64,000 nt of DNA, taken from contig JAHJWO010000024.1 in the NCBI GenBank assembly GCA_018828145.1, positions 124,001-188,000 on the forward strand, in the 5' to 3' direction. The notes beneath the pieces were generated by a model. The model did not search any database. It saw only the letters and a program-made list of their open reading frames with translations, and was not told the origin of the DNA. The DNA comes from Alphaproteobacteria bacterium. GTDB lineage: Bacteria > Pseudomonadota > Alphaproteobacteria > Rhizobiales > Devosiaceae. The translations under genes and the position numbers were made by a program. Shown here one piece after another: positions 33,943 through 43,161 of this stretch. Numbering within the stretch: position 1 is the stretch's first letter; each line of letters begins with the position of its first letter.

Positions 33943-35667
33943 ATGAAAGCGCCGGGTTTGTCGCTCAGCCAGAGATTGCTGCTGCTGACCATGGTGGCCT
34001 GGCTGCCGGCTTTGGCCATTCTGGGCTTCAACGAGTTTTCCCTGCGCAAGGCGCGGGAGGCCGAGGTGCATGCCCAGGCGTTGCGGATGAGCGAACAGGC
34101 TTCGCTCGAGGTCGAGCGCATCCTCACCGGTGCGGCCGCGCTGATGATCGCCGTCGCCAATGCGCCGGGGGTCGGGGAGAATGGCGCCAATTGCCGGGCC
34201 TATATGGACCGGCTGAGCGCGCTGCTGCCGCAGATCAGCCTGCTCAATATCACCGACATGGATGGCCAATCGGTCTGCGCGACCAGCGGACAGCCTGAAG
34301 ACCTGCGGCCGGCGCTCAGCGCACCACTGCGTGACGCGCTGGCCGACCAGCTCTTTGCGGTGGGCGAATATACCGTGGTGACCGCCGGGCCGGCGCTGCT
34401 GATGGGCACCCAGCGCACCGCAGCCGACGGTTCGCTGCAGGGTTTCGTGATCGCCACGATTGGGCTCGACTATCTGGGCAGGGTGCTCAAGGAGCGACCC
34501 TTCGCGCAGGGTAGCGCCATGACCATTGCCGACCGCAACGGCACGATCATTGCGCGCGAGCCCCAGCCGGAGCGCTTCGTGGGCATGAAGGTGCCCGAGG
34601 AATACATGTCGCGCGTCACGGGCACGGCACCGGGCACGCTGCAAATCATGAGCCAGGACGGCACCGAGCGCATTATTGGCTATCAGCCAGCGTCGCAGCG
34701 GCCCGGGCTATATGTGAGTACCGGCATTCCGGTATCGGAGGCGATGGCGCCGATCAACGAGGCGACGCTGCGCGGCCTGCTGCTGGCGAGCGTTGGGGGC
34801 ATCCTTGCCATGGTGCTGGCGCTGGTCATCGGCCGGCGGTTCATCCGCCGTCCGGTGCTGCGCCTGCTTGCCACCATCCACGCCTGGCGCGCCGGAGACC
34901 AGTCTGCGCGCAGCGGCATGCTGGCCGGGCGGGCGGAGTTTCACCAGGTGGGCGCCGCGATCGACGACCTGCTGGACGAGCTGGGGCGGCGGCAGGCCGC
35001 ACAGCTCGAGGCGGAGCAACACCGCGACCTGCTGGCGCGCGAGCTCGACCACCGCATCAAGAACCTGCTCGCCACCGTGCAGGCCGTGGCACGCCAGAGC
35101 TTCCGCGACGCGCATACGGCGGAAGCGGCGCTGCAGGCCTTCTATGGGCGGCTGGCCGTGATGGCGGATGCGCACAAGCTGCTGACCGCGCAGGAGAATG
35201 AGAGCGCCGATATCGAAGCGGTGATCCGCACGGCGATCGGCCCCTTTTCGGGCAGCGAGGAACCGCGATTCAGCCTGGCGGGGCCAACCGTGCAGCTGCA
35301 TGCCAAGGCTGCCTTGTCGCTGGCCATGGCACTGCATGAATTGTGCACCAATGCGAGCAAGTATGGCGCGCTGAGCAGCGAGGCCGGACGGGTGGATATC
35401 GGCTGGGCCCTGACAGAGGGCCACAAGATTCTGATGACCTGGCGCGAGAGCGGCGGCCCGCCTGTGACGGCGCCGGAAACCAGGGGTTTCGGCTCACGCA
35501 TGATCGAACGGGCGCTGGCGGCCGATCTCGGCGCGACCGTGACGTTCGACTATGCCCCGGGCGGCCTTACCTGCACGATCCTCGCTGCAGAGACGGCGCT
35601 GGTCGACCGGCAGGTGGTCGGCGCGGGGCCGTTCGAGCCGGTGCGGGCGGTCAGTCGACGCCCCTAG
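33943..35667 (+). CDS. HWE/HisKA_2-family sensor histidine kinase
   Basis: 574 residues from the ATG at 33943, which has GGAGGGG just upstream. Topology: a membrane helix near residues 15-31, a periplasmic CACHE-like sensor to about 270, a second helix (LLLASVGGILAMVLALVIG), a HAMP-like linker, then the kinase. The phospho-acceptor His is in LDHRIKNLLATVQAVARQSF. The ATPase part has ALHELCTNASKYGALS and GFGSRMIERALAADL. This is the HWE-related group abundant in Hyphomicrobiales, often linked to the general stress response or light sensing. No response regulator is adjacent. It is convergent with the quinone reductase gene, overlapping by 4 bp. Confidence 0.92.
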   Translation: MKAPGLSLSQRLLLLTMVAWLPALAILGFNEFSLRKAREAEVHAQALRMSEQASLEVERILTGAAALMIAVANAPGVGENGANCRAYMDRLSALLPQISLLNITDMDGQSVCATSGQPEDLRPALSAPLRDALADQLFAVGEYTVVTAGPALLMGTQRTAADGSLQGFVIATIGLDYLGRVLKERPFAQGSAMTIADRNGTIIAREPQPERFVGMKVPEEYMSRVTGTAPGTLQIMSQDGTERIIGYQPASQRPGLYVSTGIPVSEAMAPINEATLRGLLLASVGGILAMVLALVIGRRFIRRPVLRLLATIHAWRAGDQSARSGMLAGRAEFHQVGAAIDDLLDELGRRQAAQLEAEQHRDLLARELDHRIKNLLATVQAVARQSFRDAHTAEAALQAFYGRLAVMADAHKLLTAQENESADIEAVIRTAIGPFSGSEEPRFSLAGPTVQLHAKAALSLAMALHELCTNASKYGALSSEAGRVDIGWALTEGHKILMTWRESGGPPVTAPETRGFGSRMIERALAADLGATVTFDYAPGGLTCTILAAETALVDRQVVGAGPFEPVRAVSRRP

Positions 35668-36245
35668 AGGCGGGCGATGGCCTCGCGGGTGCGGCGGGCA
35701 AACTGCGCAACGCGGGCTGCATCGGCGGTTTCAGCCGCGTGACATGACAGCATGTGAAACCTGGCCTGTGGCGCGCAGGCCAGGATCAGCCCGGTCTTGA
35801 GCACACGGCGCACCGGCTGGCGCATGACCAGCGCATCGATCCACCACGGGGAACCGAGCGTGGTGACCACGAGGCATGCCTTGAGACTGGTCAGCAGCGG
35901 CTTGAGCGGCGTGCCGTGCTCGAAGGCGAATTTGGGCGCCCAGACGCGGTCGAACCAGCCCTTGAGGATGGCGGGCAGGGAAAACCACCAGGTGGGAAAC
36001 ACCAGCACCAGCACATCGGCGGCGGCGAGGCGCTGCTGGAGGGCGACAATATCGGCGCCGGGCTCAGGCGTCGTGTAATGCAGGCGCCGCTCGTCGGCGG
36101 TCAGGGCCGGCTGGAAGTCCTCGGCATAGAGATCGAGGATATCGACGGTGGCGCCGCGGGCCCGCAGGGCGTCTATGGCCTGATGCGCCAGATGGGCGCA
36201 GAGGCTGTCGTGCAAAGGATGGGCAAGAACAACAAGGGCCCGCAT
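35664..36245 (-). CDS. NAD(P)H:quinone oxidoreductase-like flavoprotein (Flavodoxin_2)
   Basis: 193 residues, flavodoxin-like fold of the NQO1/KefF/MdaB type. N-terminal phosphate loop ALVVLAHPLHDSLCAHL, and the FMN/FAD-contact motif VLVFPTWWFSLPAILKGWFD, which is very characteristic. It probably performs two-electron reduction of quinones using NAD(P)H. No KefC-type potassium channel is adjacent, so a KefF role is not supported. Confidence 0.9.
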   Translation of the reverse strand: MRALVVLAHPLHDSLCAHLAHQAIDALRARGATVDILDLYAEDFQPALTADERRLHYTTPEPGADIVALQQRLAAADVLVLVFPTWWFSLPAILKGWFDRVWAPKFAFEHGTPLKPLLTSLKACLVVTTLGSPWWIDALVMRQPVRRVLKTGLILACAPQARFHMLSCHAAETADAARVAQFARRTREAIARL

Positions 36246-36315
36246 CAGACCTCCACAAACGTTAGCCGCGCCATGGGGGGCGCGGCGGCAGAGTTGCCGG
36301 TAAAGCCGGGTGCGG

Positions 36316-37203
36316 TCAATTGTCGTTGACGCGGCGGCGGTATTCGCTGGCGAGATAGATGACCGCCAGGGCGAACACGGCGCCGATACCCACCTGGAGC
36401 CAGTCCATGTCCGCCACCAGGTCGGCGGCGAAGGTCACGCCGCTGAAGGGCTGGTCGGAAGTGAGCCAATCTTCGGCATAAGGCGGATCCGGCAGGGCGC
36501 TCCGATATTCGATGAAGCGCCAGGTATGGGTGGCAAAGGGATGCAACCCGCCCAGGGTGACCCATTCCAAAGTCGAGAGCAGCGCGGGCAACAGCAGGGA
36601 AATCGGGATCGCCCAGCGTCCCACTGCCGTCGCCATGGCACCGACCAGGGCCATGGCCGGCAGGTACCAGAGCAGGCCGCAGGCCAGCACGACCAGGATG
36701 GCAAGGGCCACCTGGCCATAGATGCCGACAATGCTGGCCAGGGTGGCGATGGTGCCGGTGCCGTTGATCAACATGGTCACATAGGCGACGCCGAACAGCA
36801 GCACGCCGCTGAGCAGGGCCACGCCATAGACGGTGCCGGGCAGGATGGTCAGCGCGGCCGCCAGCTTGGAGAGCAGCATCTTGAAATCGGTGACAGGCAT
36901 CGACTTCCAGAACAGCATGGAATTGTTGCGCTTGTCGGCGGCAAAGCCATCGGCGCAGTAGAAGAACAGCACCGAGATGAGATAGAGCGACCAGCCCAGG
37001 CCGAAGCCCAGAAAGCCCACCTCGAAGACGCGCAGCGGCGCCACGGTGAAGAGAGCGCCGGAAAAGCGCGCATCGACGCGACCCACGGTGAAGGCCAGGA
37101 TGGTGGCGCCGAACAGCACTGCTACCAGGATCAACGGACCGATGAGGAAGGCCCCGCGATGCTCGATGAGCTCACGATGGACGAGAGCGGTGAAAGCCTT
37201 CAT
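36316..37203 (-). CDS. ABC-2 type transporter permease
   Basis: 295 residues with about six membrane helices and a cytoplasmic N-terminus (MKAFTALVHRELIEHRGAFL), a typical ABC-2 exporter layout. A central segment (DKRNNSMLFWKSMPVTDFKM) resembles the coupling region of YtrC/D-type permeases. Its start overlaps the ATPase stop by 4 bp. It works with the products of 37200-38111 and 38104-38478. The substrate is unknown; similar operons respond to cell-wall antibiotics. Confidence 0.9.
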   Translation of the reverse strand: MKAFTALVHRELIEHRGAFLIGPLILVAVLFGATILAFTVGRVDARFSGALFTVAPLRVFEVGFLGFGLGWSLYLISVLFFYCADGFAADKRNNSMLFWKSMPVTDFKMLLSKLAAALTILPGTVYGVALLSGVLLFGVAYVTMLINGTGTIATLASIVGIYGQVALAILVVLACGLLWYLPAMALVGAMATAVGRWAIPISLLLPALLSTLEWVTLGGLHPFATHTWRFIEYRSALPDPPYAEDWLTSDQPFSGVTFAADLVADMDWLQVGIGAVFALAVIYLASEYRRRVNDN

Positions 37204-38111
37204 CGGGCGGTCTCCGGATTGGCTGTAGGACGCTGCATCAGCGCGACGAAGAGATCGGACAGGGTCGGGGTCGAGAGCTTGCCGAAGGGTTCGAGCAGGT
37301 TGCGATCGACGCCGTCGAAGATCATCACGGTCTGGCCGAAGCGGGTTTCCTCATAGACCGGATGGTAGGCGCGAGCGGCGGCCTGGGCCGCATCGTCGTT
37401 GACCACCAGCTGGGTGAACTTGTCGTTCACCGTCTCCATCTGCATGTGCAGGATCAGTTCGCCATCGCGGATGAACATGATGTCGGAGAGCATGAACTCG
37501 ATCTCGTCCACCTGGTGGGTGGTGATGAGCAGGGTGCGCTCCTCGGTCATGTAGTCTTCGAGCAGGCGCCGGTAGAAGCGCTTGCGATAGGTGATGTCGA
37601 GGCCCAGCGTCGGCTCGTCCAGCACCAGCAGCTTGGCATCGATGGCCATGACCACGGCCAGATGAAGCTGGGCGATCATGCCCTTGGAAAGGTGCTTGAC
37701 CTTCATTTCGGGCTTGATGTCGGTGCCCTCGAGGAAGCTGCGCGCCTTGTCGATCGAGAAATTGGGATGGATGTTGGAGAGCAGGGCAAAGAGCTCCCGG
37801 ACCCGCAGAAACCGCGGCAGGCTGGCCACGTCGGAAATGAAGGCGACGTTTTCCATCAGCTTGGCGCGCCTGGCAAAAGGATCCTCGCCCAGGACGCGAA
37901 TGGTGCCCTCGCAACTTGTCAGGCCCAGCATGGCATTGAGCGTCGTGGTCTTGCCGGCGCCATTGTGGCCGATCAGGCCATAGATGCGGCCCGGGGGGAT
38001 GTCGAAATCCAGACCATGCAGGATTTCCTTGCGGCCGAACTTCTTGCGCAGGCCGCGGGCGGAGACGATGGGCTCGATAGCGGCCGGGGCCGAGACGGAA
38101 AGGTCACTCAT
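37200..38111 (-). CDS. ABC transporter ATPase (YtrB-like)
   Basis: 303 residues. Walker A GHNGAGKTTT, signature LSKGMIAQLHLAVVMAI (a divergent LSKGM in place of LSGGQ), Walker B LLVLDEPTLGLD. The divergent signature is typical of YtrB and BcrA-like exporter ATPases. A C-terminal extension follows residue 225. The start overlaps the GntR gene by 8 bp, so the three genes form one operon under the GntR regulator. Confidence 0.93.
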   Translation of the reverse strand: MSDLSVSAPAAIEPIVSARGLRKKFGRKEILHGLDFDIPPGRIYGLIGHNGAGKTTTLNAMLGLTSCEGTIRVLGEDPFARRAKLMENVAFISDVASLPRFLRVRELFALLSNIHPNFSIDKARSFLEGTDIKPEMKVKHLSKGMIAQLHLAVVMAIDAKLLVLDEPTLGLDITYRKRFYRRLLEDYMTEERTLLITTHQVDEIEFMLSDIMFIRDGELILHMQMETVNDKFTQLVVNDDAAQAAARAYHPVYEETRFGQTVMIFDGVDRNLLEPFGKLSTPTLSDLFVALMQRPTANPETAR

Positions 38112-38478
38112 GGGTCTGCCCCTGATTGGCGTTTGTGCGGGTGAGGAGGGTATCGAGGTCGAGATCGAGCGCCTTGATCTGGGCGGCGATGCGCGGCCAG
38201 TCCTCTTTCAGAAACTTGTCGCGTTCATGGGCGAGCAGCTCGGCCCGCGCTCCGGTCTTGACGAACATGCCTAGCCCCCTTCGTTTTTCGACCACACCGA
38301 TATCGACCAGCGCCTCGAAGGCCTTGGTGACCGTCAGCGGATTGACCGAGAGATCGGCGGCGATCTGGCGGACCGAGGGCAGCGCCTCGCCCTCCCCGAC
38401 CGAACCGCGCAGGATCATCTCGGCAAGCCGTTGCCGGATCTGGACGAAGATCGGCTGGCTGCTGTGAAAATCATCCAT
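38104..38478 (-). CDS. GntR-family regulator, YtrA subfamily
   Basis: 124 residues. Winged helix IFVQIRQRLAEMILRGSVGE, LPSVRQIAADLSVNPLTVTK, AFEALVDIGVVEKRRGLGMF, followed by a short helical tail of about 40 residues in place of a ligand domain. This is the YtrA type, which commonly represses a downstream ABC exporter. A perfect 26-bp dyad (38493-38518) is 15 bp upstream of the start. Confidence 0.93.
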   Translation of the reverse strand: MDDFHSSQPIFVQIRQRLAEMILRGSVGEGEALPSVRQIAADLSVNPLTVTKAFEALVDIGVVEKRRGLGMFVKTGARAELLAHERDKFLKEDWPRIAAQIKALDLDLDTLLTRTNANQGQTHE

Positions 38479-38492
38479 GTGTGATGCCTATC

Positions 38493-38518
38493 TAGTGTGC
38501 TAGTCTTGTAGCACACTA
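38493..38518. promoter_or_regulatory. Palindromic YtrA-type operator
   Basis: TAGTGTGCTA-N6-TAGCACACTA, a perfect 10-bp inverted repeat. It sits 15 bp before the GntR start codon, where a promoter would be. Autorepression by the adjacent YtrA-type protein is the simplest reading. Confidence 0.8.
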
Positions 38519-38630
38519 TTTCTACGCGTCAACAGGAATTGCGATTGTGCGAAACAACCAAAGAAAGTCGGACGGGCTCCTTGCGGGCGGCAGGCGGCGG
38601 CACTACCAATGAAGTACCAATTGGAGACCA

Positions 38631-39389
38631 ATGATGTCGAAACACCCGCTCAAGATCGAGATCTGCGTCGAAGGCATCGATGGCCTAGTGGCGGCGCAGA
38701 CGGCCGGGGCCGACCGGGTGGAGCTGTGCGCGAGCCTGCTCGAGGGCGGGCTGACGCCCAGCATGGGCGTGGTGCGCGAGGCGCTGCGGGTGGCGACCAT
38801 TCCCTTCCACGTCATCATAAGGCCTCGTGGCGGCGACTTCCTCTATTCCGAGCTCGAATTTGCCAGCATGATTGACGACATCAAGGCTCTCAAAGAGCTC
38901 GGCGTGGCGGGCGTGGTCATTGGCTGCCTGACGCCGGATGGGCGCATCGACGAGCTGCGGACAAAGGCGCTGGTGGAGGCGGCGCGGCCGATGTCGGTTA
39001 CCTGCCACCGCGCCTTCGACATGACGGCGGACTATCACGAGGCCATCGAGGCGCTGATCCGCTGCGGCGTCGACCGGGTGCTGACCAGCGGGCAGCGCGA
39101 CACGGCGATCGAAGGCATCGACATTCTCAAGGACACGGCGGCGATCGCCAATGGCCGCATCGTGGTGATGGCCTGCGGGGCGCTGGACGCCAGCAATATC
39201 GGGCTGGTGCGGCGCGCAACTGGCGTCGACGAGATGCATTTTGCGGCGCTGCACACGATCAAGAGCGGCATGGCGTTCCGCAATCCCCATGTCGGCATGG
39301 GCGGCACCGCCATCGAGCGGGAATATGAGATCACGCTGACCGATGTGGATGCCGTGCGGACGACGATTGCGGCGGCGCGGGCCGTCTAG
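38631..39389 (+). CDS. cutC: CutC family protein
   Basis: 252 residues, TIM-barrel CutC family. Motifs: KIEICVEGIDGLVAAQTAGA, DRVELCASLLEGGLTPSMGV and RPRGGDFLY near the N-terminus, then TCHRAFDM and VLTSGQ. CutC was first linked to copper tolerance in E. coli, but the role is disputed and the enzyme activity is unknown. The start is a double ATG (38631/38634) with GGAG five bases before it. No copper exporter is in the window. Confidence 0.93.
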   Translation: MMSKHPLKIEICVEGIDGLVAAQTAGADRVELCASLLEGGLTPSMGVVREALRVATIPFHVIIRPRGGDFLYSELEFASMIDDIKALKELGVAGVVIGCLTPDGRIDELRTKALVEAARPMSVTCHRAFDMTADYHEAIEALIRCGVDRVLTSGQRDTAIEGIDILKDTAAIANGRIVVMACGALDASNIGLVRRATGVDEMHFAALHTIKSGMAFRNPHVGMGGTAIEREYEITLTDVDAVRTTIAAARAV

Positions 39390-39429
39390 GGCTCTTTCCC
39401 CGTCGCGCCGGGGAGGCTAGAACGCGCCC

Positions 39430-40215
39430 ATGGCGCGTTCCTTTCTTTTTCCGCAAGACACCGGCGACGCCGCGACCACGCGGCTGATCGCGACGGCGGC
39501 ACAGCTCACCGGCTTCATGAAGGGCGAGCCCGGCGGGCCGCGCGAGGGCTGGTACCAGCCCGGCGCCGACAATTCGGCCATGCTGGGCCAGCTGCACCAG
39601 GCGCTGGCGAGCACCTATCCGCAGGCCGGGCCGGCCTTTCACGCGGTGCGGCTGTGGACGAACCTGTTGTGGCAGCCGGCCTATCTCGCGGTCATTGCCG
39701 CCCATCTGCATGGCGCCATGCCTGACCTGTTTGGCATCAGCCAGCAACGGCGCGGCATCTATGTCGATGGCTATCGACTAAAGCCGGGAGCGCAGGCGCC
39801 CGGATCGACCGAGGCACTGATCGAACTGGGTGGCGGACAGCTCAAGGCCATGGCGGGGGTGATGCTGGAAGAGGTCAACGGCTTCGCCAAGCTGCGCCCC
39901 CTGCCCGCGCGACGGCTGCTGGCCGACCGCATGCTGAGCCTGATGGTCTGGCTGAGCCAGCGGCGGCACGACCTGCCGGTCGACACGATCGAAGCCTGGT
40001 CCGAACAGTGGCTCGAGGCAGCCGGACTGAGCGGACAGGGGCGGCTGGAGCCGATCGACACCGCCAACGGCCGGCGCCTGCTGATCGTCAGGCGCAAGGG
40101 GTGCTGCCTCGACTATCTCATCGATCCGGATCGCTATTGCGCCAGTTGCCCCAAGCAGGACGAGGCCGTGCGGGTGGCGCGGCAGACCGCCAATGCAATG
40201 GCGGAGCTGGGCTAG
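39430..40215 (+). CDS. FhuF-like siderophore-iron reductase
   Basis: 261 residues. The C-terminal [2Fe-2S]-binding pattern CC-x10-C-x2-C (GCCLDYLIDPDRYCASCPKQ) is the unusual cluster motif of FhuF, which reduces ferric hydroxamate siderophores in the cytoplasm. The rest has the expected helical composition (WTNLLWQPAYLAVIAAHLHG). It starts 40 bp after cutC and may be co-transcribed with it. No siderophore receptor or ABC importer is nearby, so it would act on siderophores imported by systems elsewhere. Confidence 0.87.
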   Translation: MARSFLFPQDTGDAATTRLIATAAQLTGFMKGEPGGPREGWYQPGADNSAMLGQLHQALASTYPQAGPAFHAVRLWTNLLWQPAYLAVIAAHLHGAMPDLFGISQQRRGIYVDGYRLKPGAQAPGSTEALIELGGGQLKAMAGVMLEEVNGFAKLRPLPARRLLADRMLSLMVWLSQRRHDLPVDTIEAWSEQWLEAAGLSGQGRLEPIDTANGRRLLIVRRKGCCLDYLIDPDRYCASCPKQDEAVRVARQTANAMAELG

Positions 40216-40790
40216 TCGAAGACTTCGTCGGGATAGACGCCCCAGAGCTCTTCCTGGTGCAGGTAGCCTGAATAGGTGGTGGCGCGCGCCGCCGGGTCCT
40301 GGCCGCTGGCGCTGACTTCGCACCAGACGCCATCGCATTGCTTGATGGTGACCTTGAGGCCCGGCCCGAGCCGGGCGCGCACTGCGGCGTCGTTGGACGG
40401 GCTGGCGAGCAGATTGATCTCACCATTGGCCAAAAGGGGCGTCACATAGCCGGCACGCGTGCCCGCGAGAAGATTCTGGTGAATCCATCCCTCGGTGCCG
40501 TCGGCATCACGAATCTTGCGCCAGGTATCGAACTCCTGGACGATTTCGACCGGAATGCCGGATTTGAGATAGGTCCAGGCGATGTCGTATTTCTGGCCCG
40601 GCCCGACGCGCACATTGATCGGCTCGGAACGCGTGGTGGCAAAGCGCGGCAAAGGCAGGCCGCTGGGATTGTTGGCCTGCGCCCAGGCAGGCGGAAGCAG
40701 CAGCGCCGTGACCAGGAAAAGCCAGGGCAGGCGGCGGAAAAGCGCTAGAAACTGACGGCAAAGGCCGGCGCGAAGGGTCTTGTCAAACAT
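40212..40790 (-). CDS. Secreted SH3-domain protein
   Basis: 192 residues from the ATG at 40790. A leader/hydrophobic segment (LPWLFLVTALLLPPAWAQA) precedes two bacterial SH3-like repeats: TRSEPINVRVGPGQKYDIAW...GWIHQNLL and EINLLASPSNDAAVRARLGP...GYLHQEELWG. Such periplasmic SH3 proteins bind cell wall or act as scaffolds in alphaproteobacteria. A longer start is possible at 40829. It converges with the fhuF-like gene, overlapping by 4 bp. Confidence 0.88.
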   Translation of the reverse strand: MFDKTLRAGLCRQFLALFRRLPWLFLVTALLLPPAWAQANNPSGLPLPRFATTRSEPINVRVGPGQKYDIAWTYLKSGIPVEIVQEFDTWRKIRDADGTEGWIHQNLLAGTRAGYVTPLLANGEINLLASPSNDAAVRARLGPGLKVTIKQCDGVWCEVSASGQDPAARATTYSGYLHQEELWGVYPDEVFD

Positions 40791-40894
40791 GACTTTGCAG
40801 ACAAATGGAATTACCCTATCACTAACCAACGATCCTTAATGGGCACTGAAGGGTGGGGTTTTCCACAAGCAGGCCGCCCCCGATCCCGGAACTG

Positions 40895-41914
40895 ATGACC
40901 AGCCAGAAACCCCATATTCTCGTGACGCGGCGCCTGCCCGAGACCATCGAGGCGCGCATGGCGACTCTGTTCGAGACCCATGTCAACGAAGGCGACGTGA
41001 CCCTGACCGGAGACGATATCGTCGAGGGCCTTGTGGGCAAGGACGTGCTGGTCTCCTCGATCACCGACCGGATCGACGCCGCGCTCATCGCCCGGCTGCC
41101 CAAGAGCGTGCGTATGATCGCGCAGTTCGGCAATGGCGTGGACAATATCGATATCGAAGCTGCCTGGGCGGCCGGGCTCACCGTGACCAATACGCCGAGC
41201 GTGCTGACCGAGGACACGGCCGACATGGCCATGGTGCTGATGCTGGCGCTGCCGCGCCGGCTGGTGGAAGGCACGCAGATGCTGGTGCGCGACGGGGTTT
41301 GGGCCGGCTGGTCGCCGACCTCGATGCTGGGCCACAGGCTGCGCGGCAAGGCGCTGGGCATTGTCGGCATGGGCCGCATCGGCACTGCGGTGGCACAGCG
41401 GGCCAAGGCCTTCGGGCTCAATATCCATTACTTCTCGCGCAACCGGCGGCCGCCGGCCGTCGAAAATCCGCTGGAGGCCACCTATTGGCCCGATCTCGAC
41501 GCCATGATCGAGGCGGTCGATATCGTGTCCCTGCACACCCCCCTGACCCGCGAGACCTTTCATATCCTGTCGGCTGAACGGCTCAAGCGCATGAAGCCGG
41601 GCAGCTTTGTGGTCAATGTCAGCCGGCCCGAATTGGTGGATGAGGCGGCGCTGATGGACGAGATCGAGTCCGGCCATCTGAGCGGGGCCGCGCTCGACGT
41701 GTTCGAGAACAAGCATGGCATCAGCCCGCGCCTGCTGGCCCTGGCGGAGGCAAACAAGGTGGTGCTGACGGCCCATATGGCGTCGGCGACGCTCGAGGCG
41801 CGCATCGAAATGGGCGAGACGGTCATCGTCAACATCCGCGCCTTCATGGACGGCCACCAGCCGCCGCACCGGGTCCTGCCCGAAGGCGTGCATGGGCGCG
41901 GCATGCGGGCCTGA
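40895..41914 (+). CDS. D-isomer-specific 2-hydroxyacid dehydrogenase (glyoxylate/hydroxypyruvate reductase-like)
   Basis: 339 residues from the ATG at 40895. NAD(P)-binding GIVGMGRIGTAVA motif. The catalytic triad is Arg in VNVSRPEL, Glu in DVFENKHG and His in LTAHMASAT. The motif around Arg (SRPELVDE in place of the common ARGxxVDE) and the AHMASAT box resemble glyoxylate reductases of alphaproteobacteria. It likely reduces glyoxylate or hydroxypyruvate; direction and substrate are inferred. It is divergent from the SH3 gene. Confidence 0.92.
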   Translation: MTSQKPHILVTRRLPETIEARMATLFETHVNEGDVTLTGDDIVEGLVGKDVLVSSITDRIDAALIARLPKSVRMIAQFGNGVDNIDIEAAWAAGLTVTNTPSVLTEDTADMAMVLMLALPRRLVEGTQMLVRDGVWAGWSPTSMLGHRLRGKALGIVGMGRIGTAVAQRAKAFGLNIHYFSRNRRPPAVENPLEATYWPDLDAMIEAVDIVSLHTPLTRETFHILSAERLKRMKPGSFVVNVSRPELVDEAALMDEIESGHLSGAALDVFENKHGISPRLLALAEANKVVLTAHMASATLEARIEMGETVIVNIRAFMDGHQPPHRVLPEGVHGRGMRA

Positions 41915-42047
41915 GCCCGCTGCATTTACCGCAATCGATATAATTTGACTTGCCGGGGGGCGGGTTTGCCACCTATGGCTCGGACTTGGCCGGCCGCAGT
42001 GGAGGATTGCGGCACTGCCGGCAACTGGGGTGAGGAGACCTTTGACA

Positions 42048-42722
42048 ATGGCATTGTCGCGCAAGCAGCTATGCATCGCCATGATGGTATCAGGCCTGAT
42101 GGCGGTCGCGCCGGCCGTGGCGCAGGTAGCGAGCGAGCCGCCCTTGAGCGAGGTGGGCAATGGGCTGGTACTGGCGACCAATGGGCACAGCTTCAGGCTG
42201 CCGCTGCCCGACTGGCTGACTCCGGCCGAGCGGCTCTCTGGCAATGTGACGCCGCTGGTGGAGACAAGCTTTGTGTCCGATGCCAACCAGGCATTGCTGG
42301 AAATCTACCCCAAGGGGGAAAGCCAGGCAGCGTGGCAGACGCTTTATGGCGCGCGCATCACGCTGGAAGCGAGCCGGCCGCTGACCGATTATCGCAGCGC
42401 GGTGATGTATGGCTATAGCCAGACCTGCAAGCCCGAGCTCACCGGATTCTTCCAGTTCGGCGACGACGAGGGCGACCAGCTGGCGCCACTGGGCTTTGTG
42501 TGCGGCGCCTATCTCGACCGCCTGGCCGGCCATGCCGGCGACGGCGAAGTGATGGTGATGAGCTTTTCCAAGACCGAGAAGGGCGTGGCCATCGTCTATC
42601 AGGAGTGGCGCGGGCCGGTGTTCGACCCATCCAAGCCAGAGACCTGGCCGGTGTCGCCGGAGGCGCTGCAGGCGCGTGCCGACCAGCTGCAGGCCGAGGC
42701 CACGCTGAGTCTGGCCGATTGA
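42048..42722 (+). CDS. Exported hypothetical protein
   Basis: 224 residues from the ATG at 42048, about 10 bases after GAGGAG. An in-frame GTG at 42030 lies on that ribosome-binding site and is not used here. A leader with a helix (LCIAMMVSGLMAVAPAVAQV) is followed by a mature domain with two cysteines (SQTCKP, GFVCGA) and acidic/aromatic composition. No family is recognised. It precedes rbfA by 31 bp and occupies the place where infB is usually found in the nusA-infB-rbfA-truB order. Confidence 0.8.
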   Translation: MALSRKQLCIAMMVSGLMAVAPAVAQVASEPPLSEVGNGLVLATNGHSFRLPLPDWLTPAERLSGNVTPLVETSFVSDANQALLEIYPKGESQAAWQTLYGARITLEASRPLTDYRSAVMYGYSQTCKPELTGFFQFGDDEGDQLAPLGFVCGAYLDRLAGHAGDGEVMVMSFSKTEKGVAIVYQEWRGPVFDPSKPETWPVSPEALQARADQLQAEATLSLAD

Positions 42723-42753
42723 CGACGGCGCGGTGAGGGCCTAATTCCCCCTC

Positions 42754-43161
42754 ATGAGTAGAGACAACAAGTCAAGCGGCCCCACCCAGCGCTCGCTGCG
42801 CGTCGGCGAACTGGTGCGCCACGCCCTGGCGGCGATGTTTGCCCGCGGCGAAATCGAGGATGACGCCCTGCGCGGCGCGGTGATCACCGTGCCGGAAGTG
42901 CGCATGTCACCGGACCTCAAGATCGCCAATGCCTTTGTCATGCCGCTGGGCGGGCTGCATGCCGAGGAAATCGTCGCGGCGCTCAACCGGCACCGCAAGT
43001 TCGTGCGCGGACGCGTGGCGCCACAGATCAACATGAAGTTTGCACCCGAAGTGCGGTTCTTCGTCGATGAGACATTTGAAGAAGCCAGCCGCATCGACGC
43101 GCTGCTGCGCTCCAAGAAGGTGCAGCAGGACCTCGACGACGAAGACGGCGAGACTGAGTGA
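42754..43161 (+). CDS. rbfA: 30S ribosome-binding factor RbfA
   Basis: 135 residues, KH-like fold needed for maturation of the 16S rRNA 5' end and cold adaptation. Recognised by QRSLRVGELVRHALAAMFAR, VRMSPDLKIANAFVMPLGG and PQINMKFAPEVRFFVDETFE. The C-terminus is acidic. It overlaps truB by 4 bp (GTGA), a common coupling. Confidence 0.96.
   Translation: MSRDNKSSGPTQRSLRVGELVRHALAAMFARGEIEDDALRGAVITVPEVRMSPDLKIANAFVMPLGGLHAEEIVAALNRHRKFVRGRVAPQINMKFAPEVRFFVDETFEEASRIDALLRSKKVQQDLDDEDGETE

Noticed and set aside
35664-36245. KefF ancillary subunit
   Set aside because: The flavodoxin fold fits, but no KefC antiporter is adjacent.
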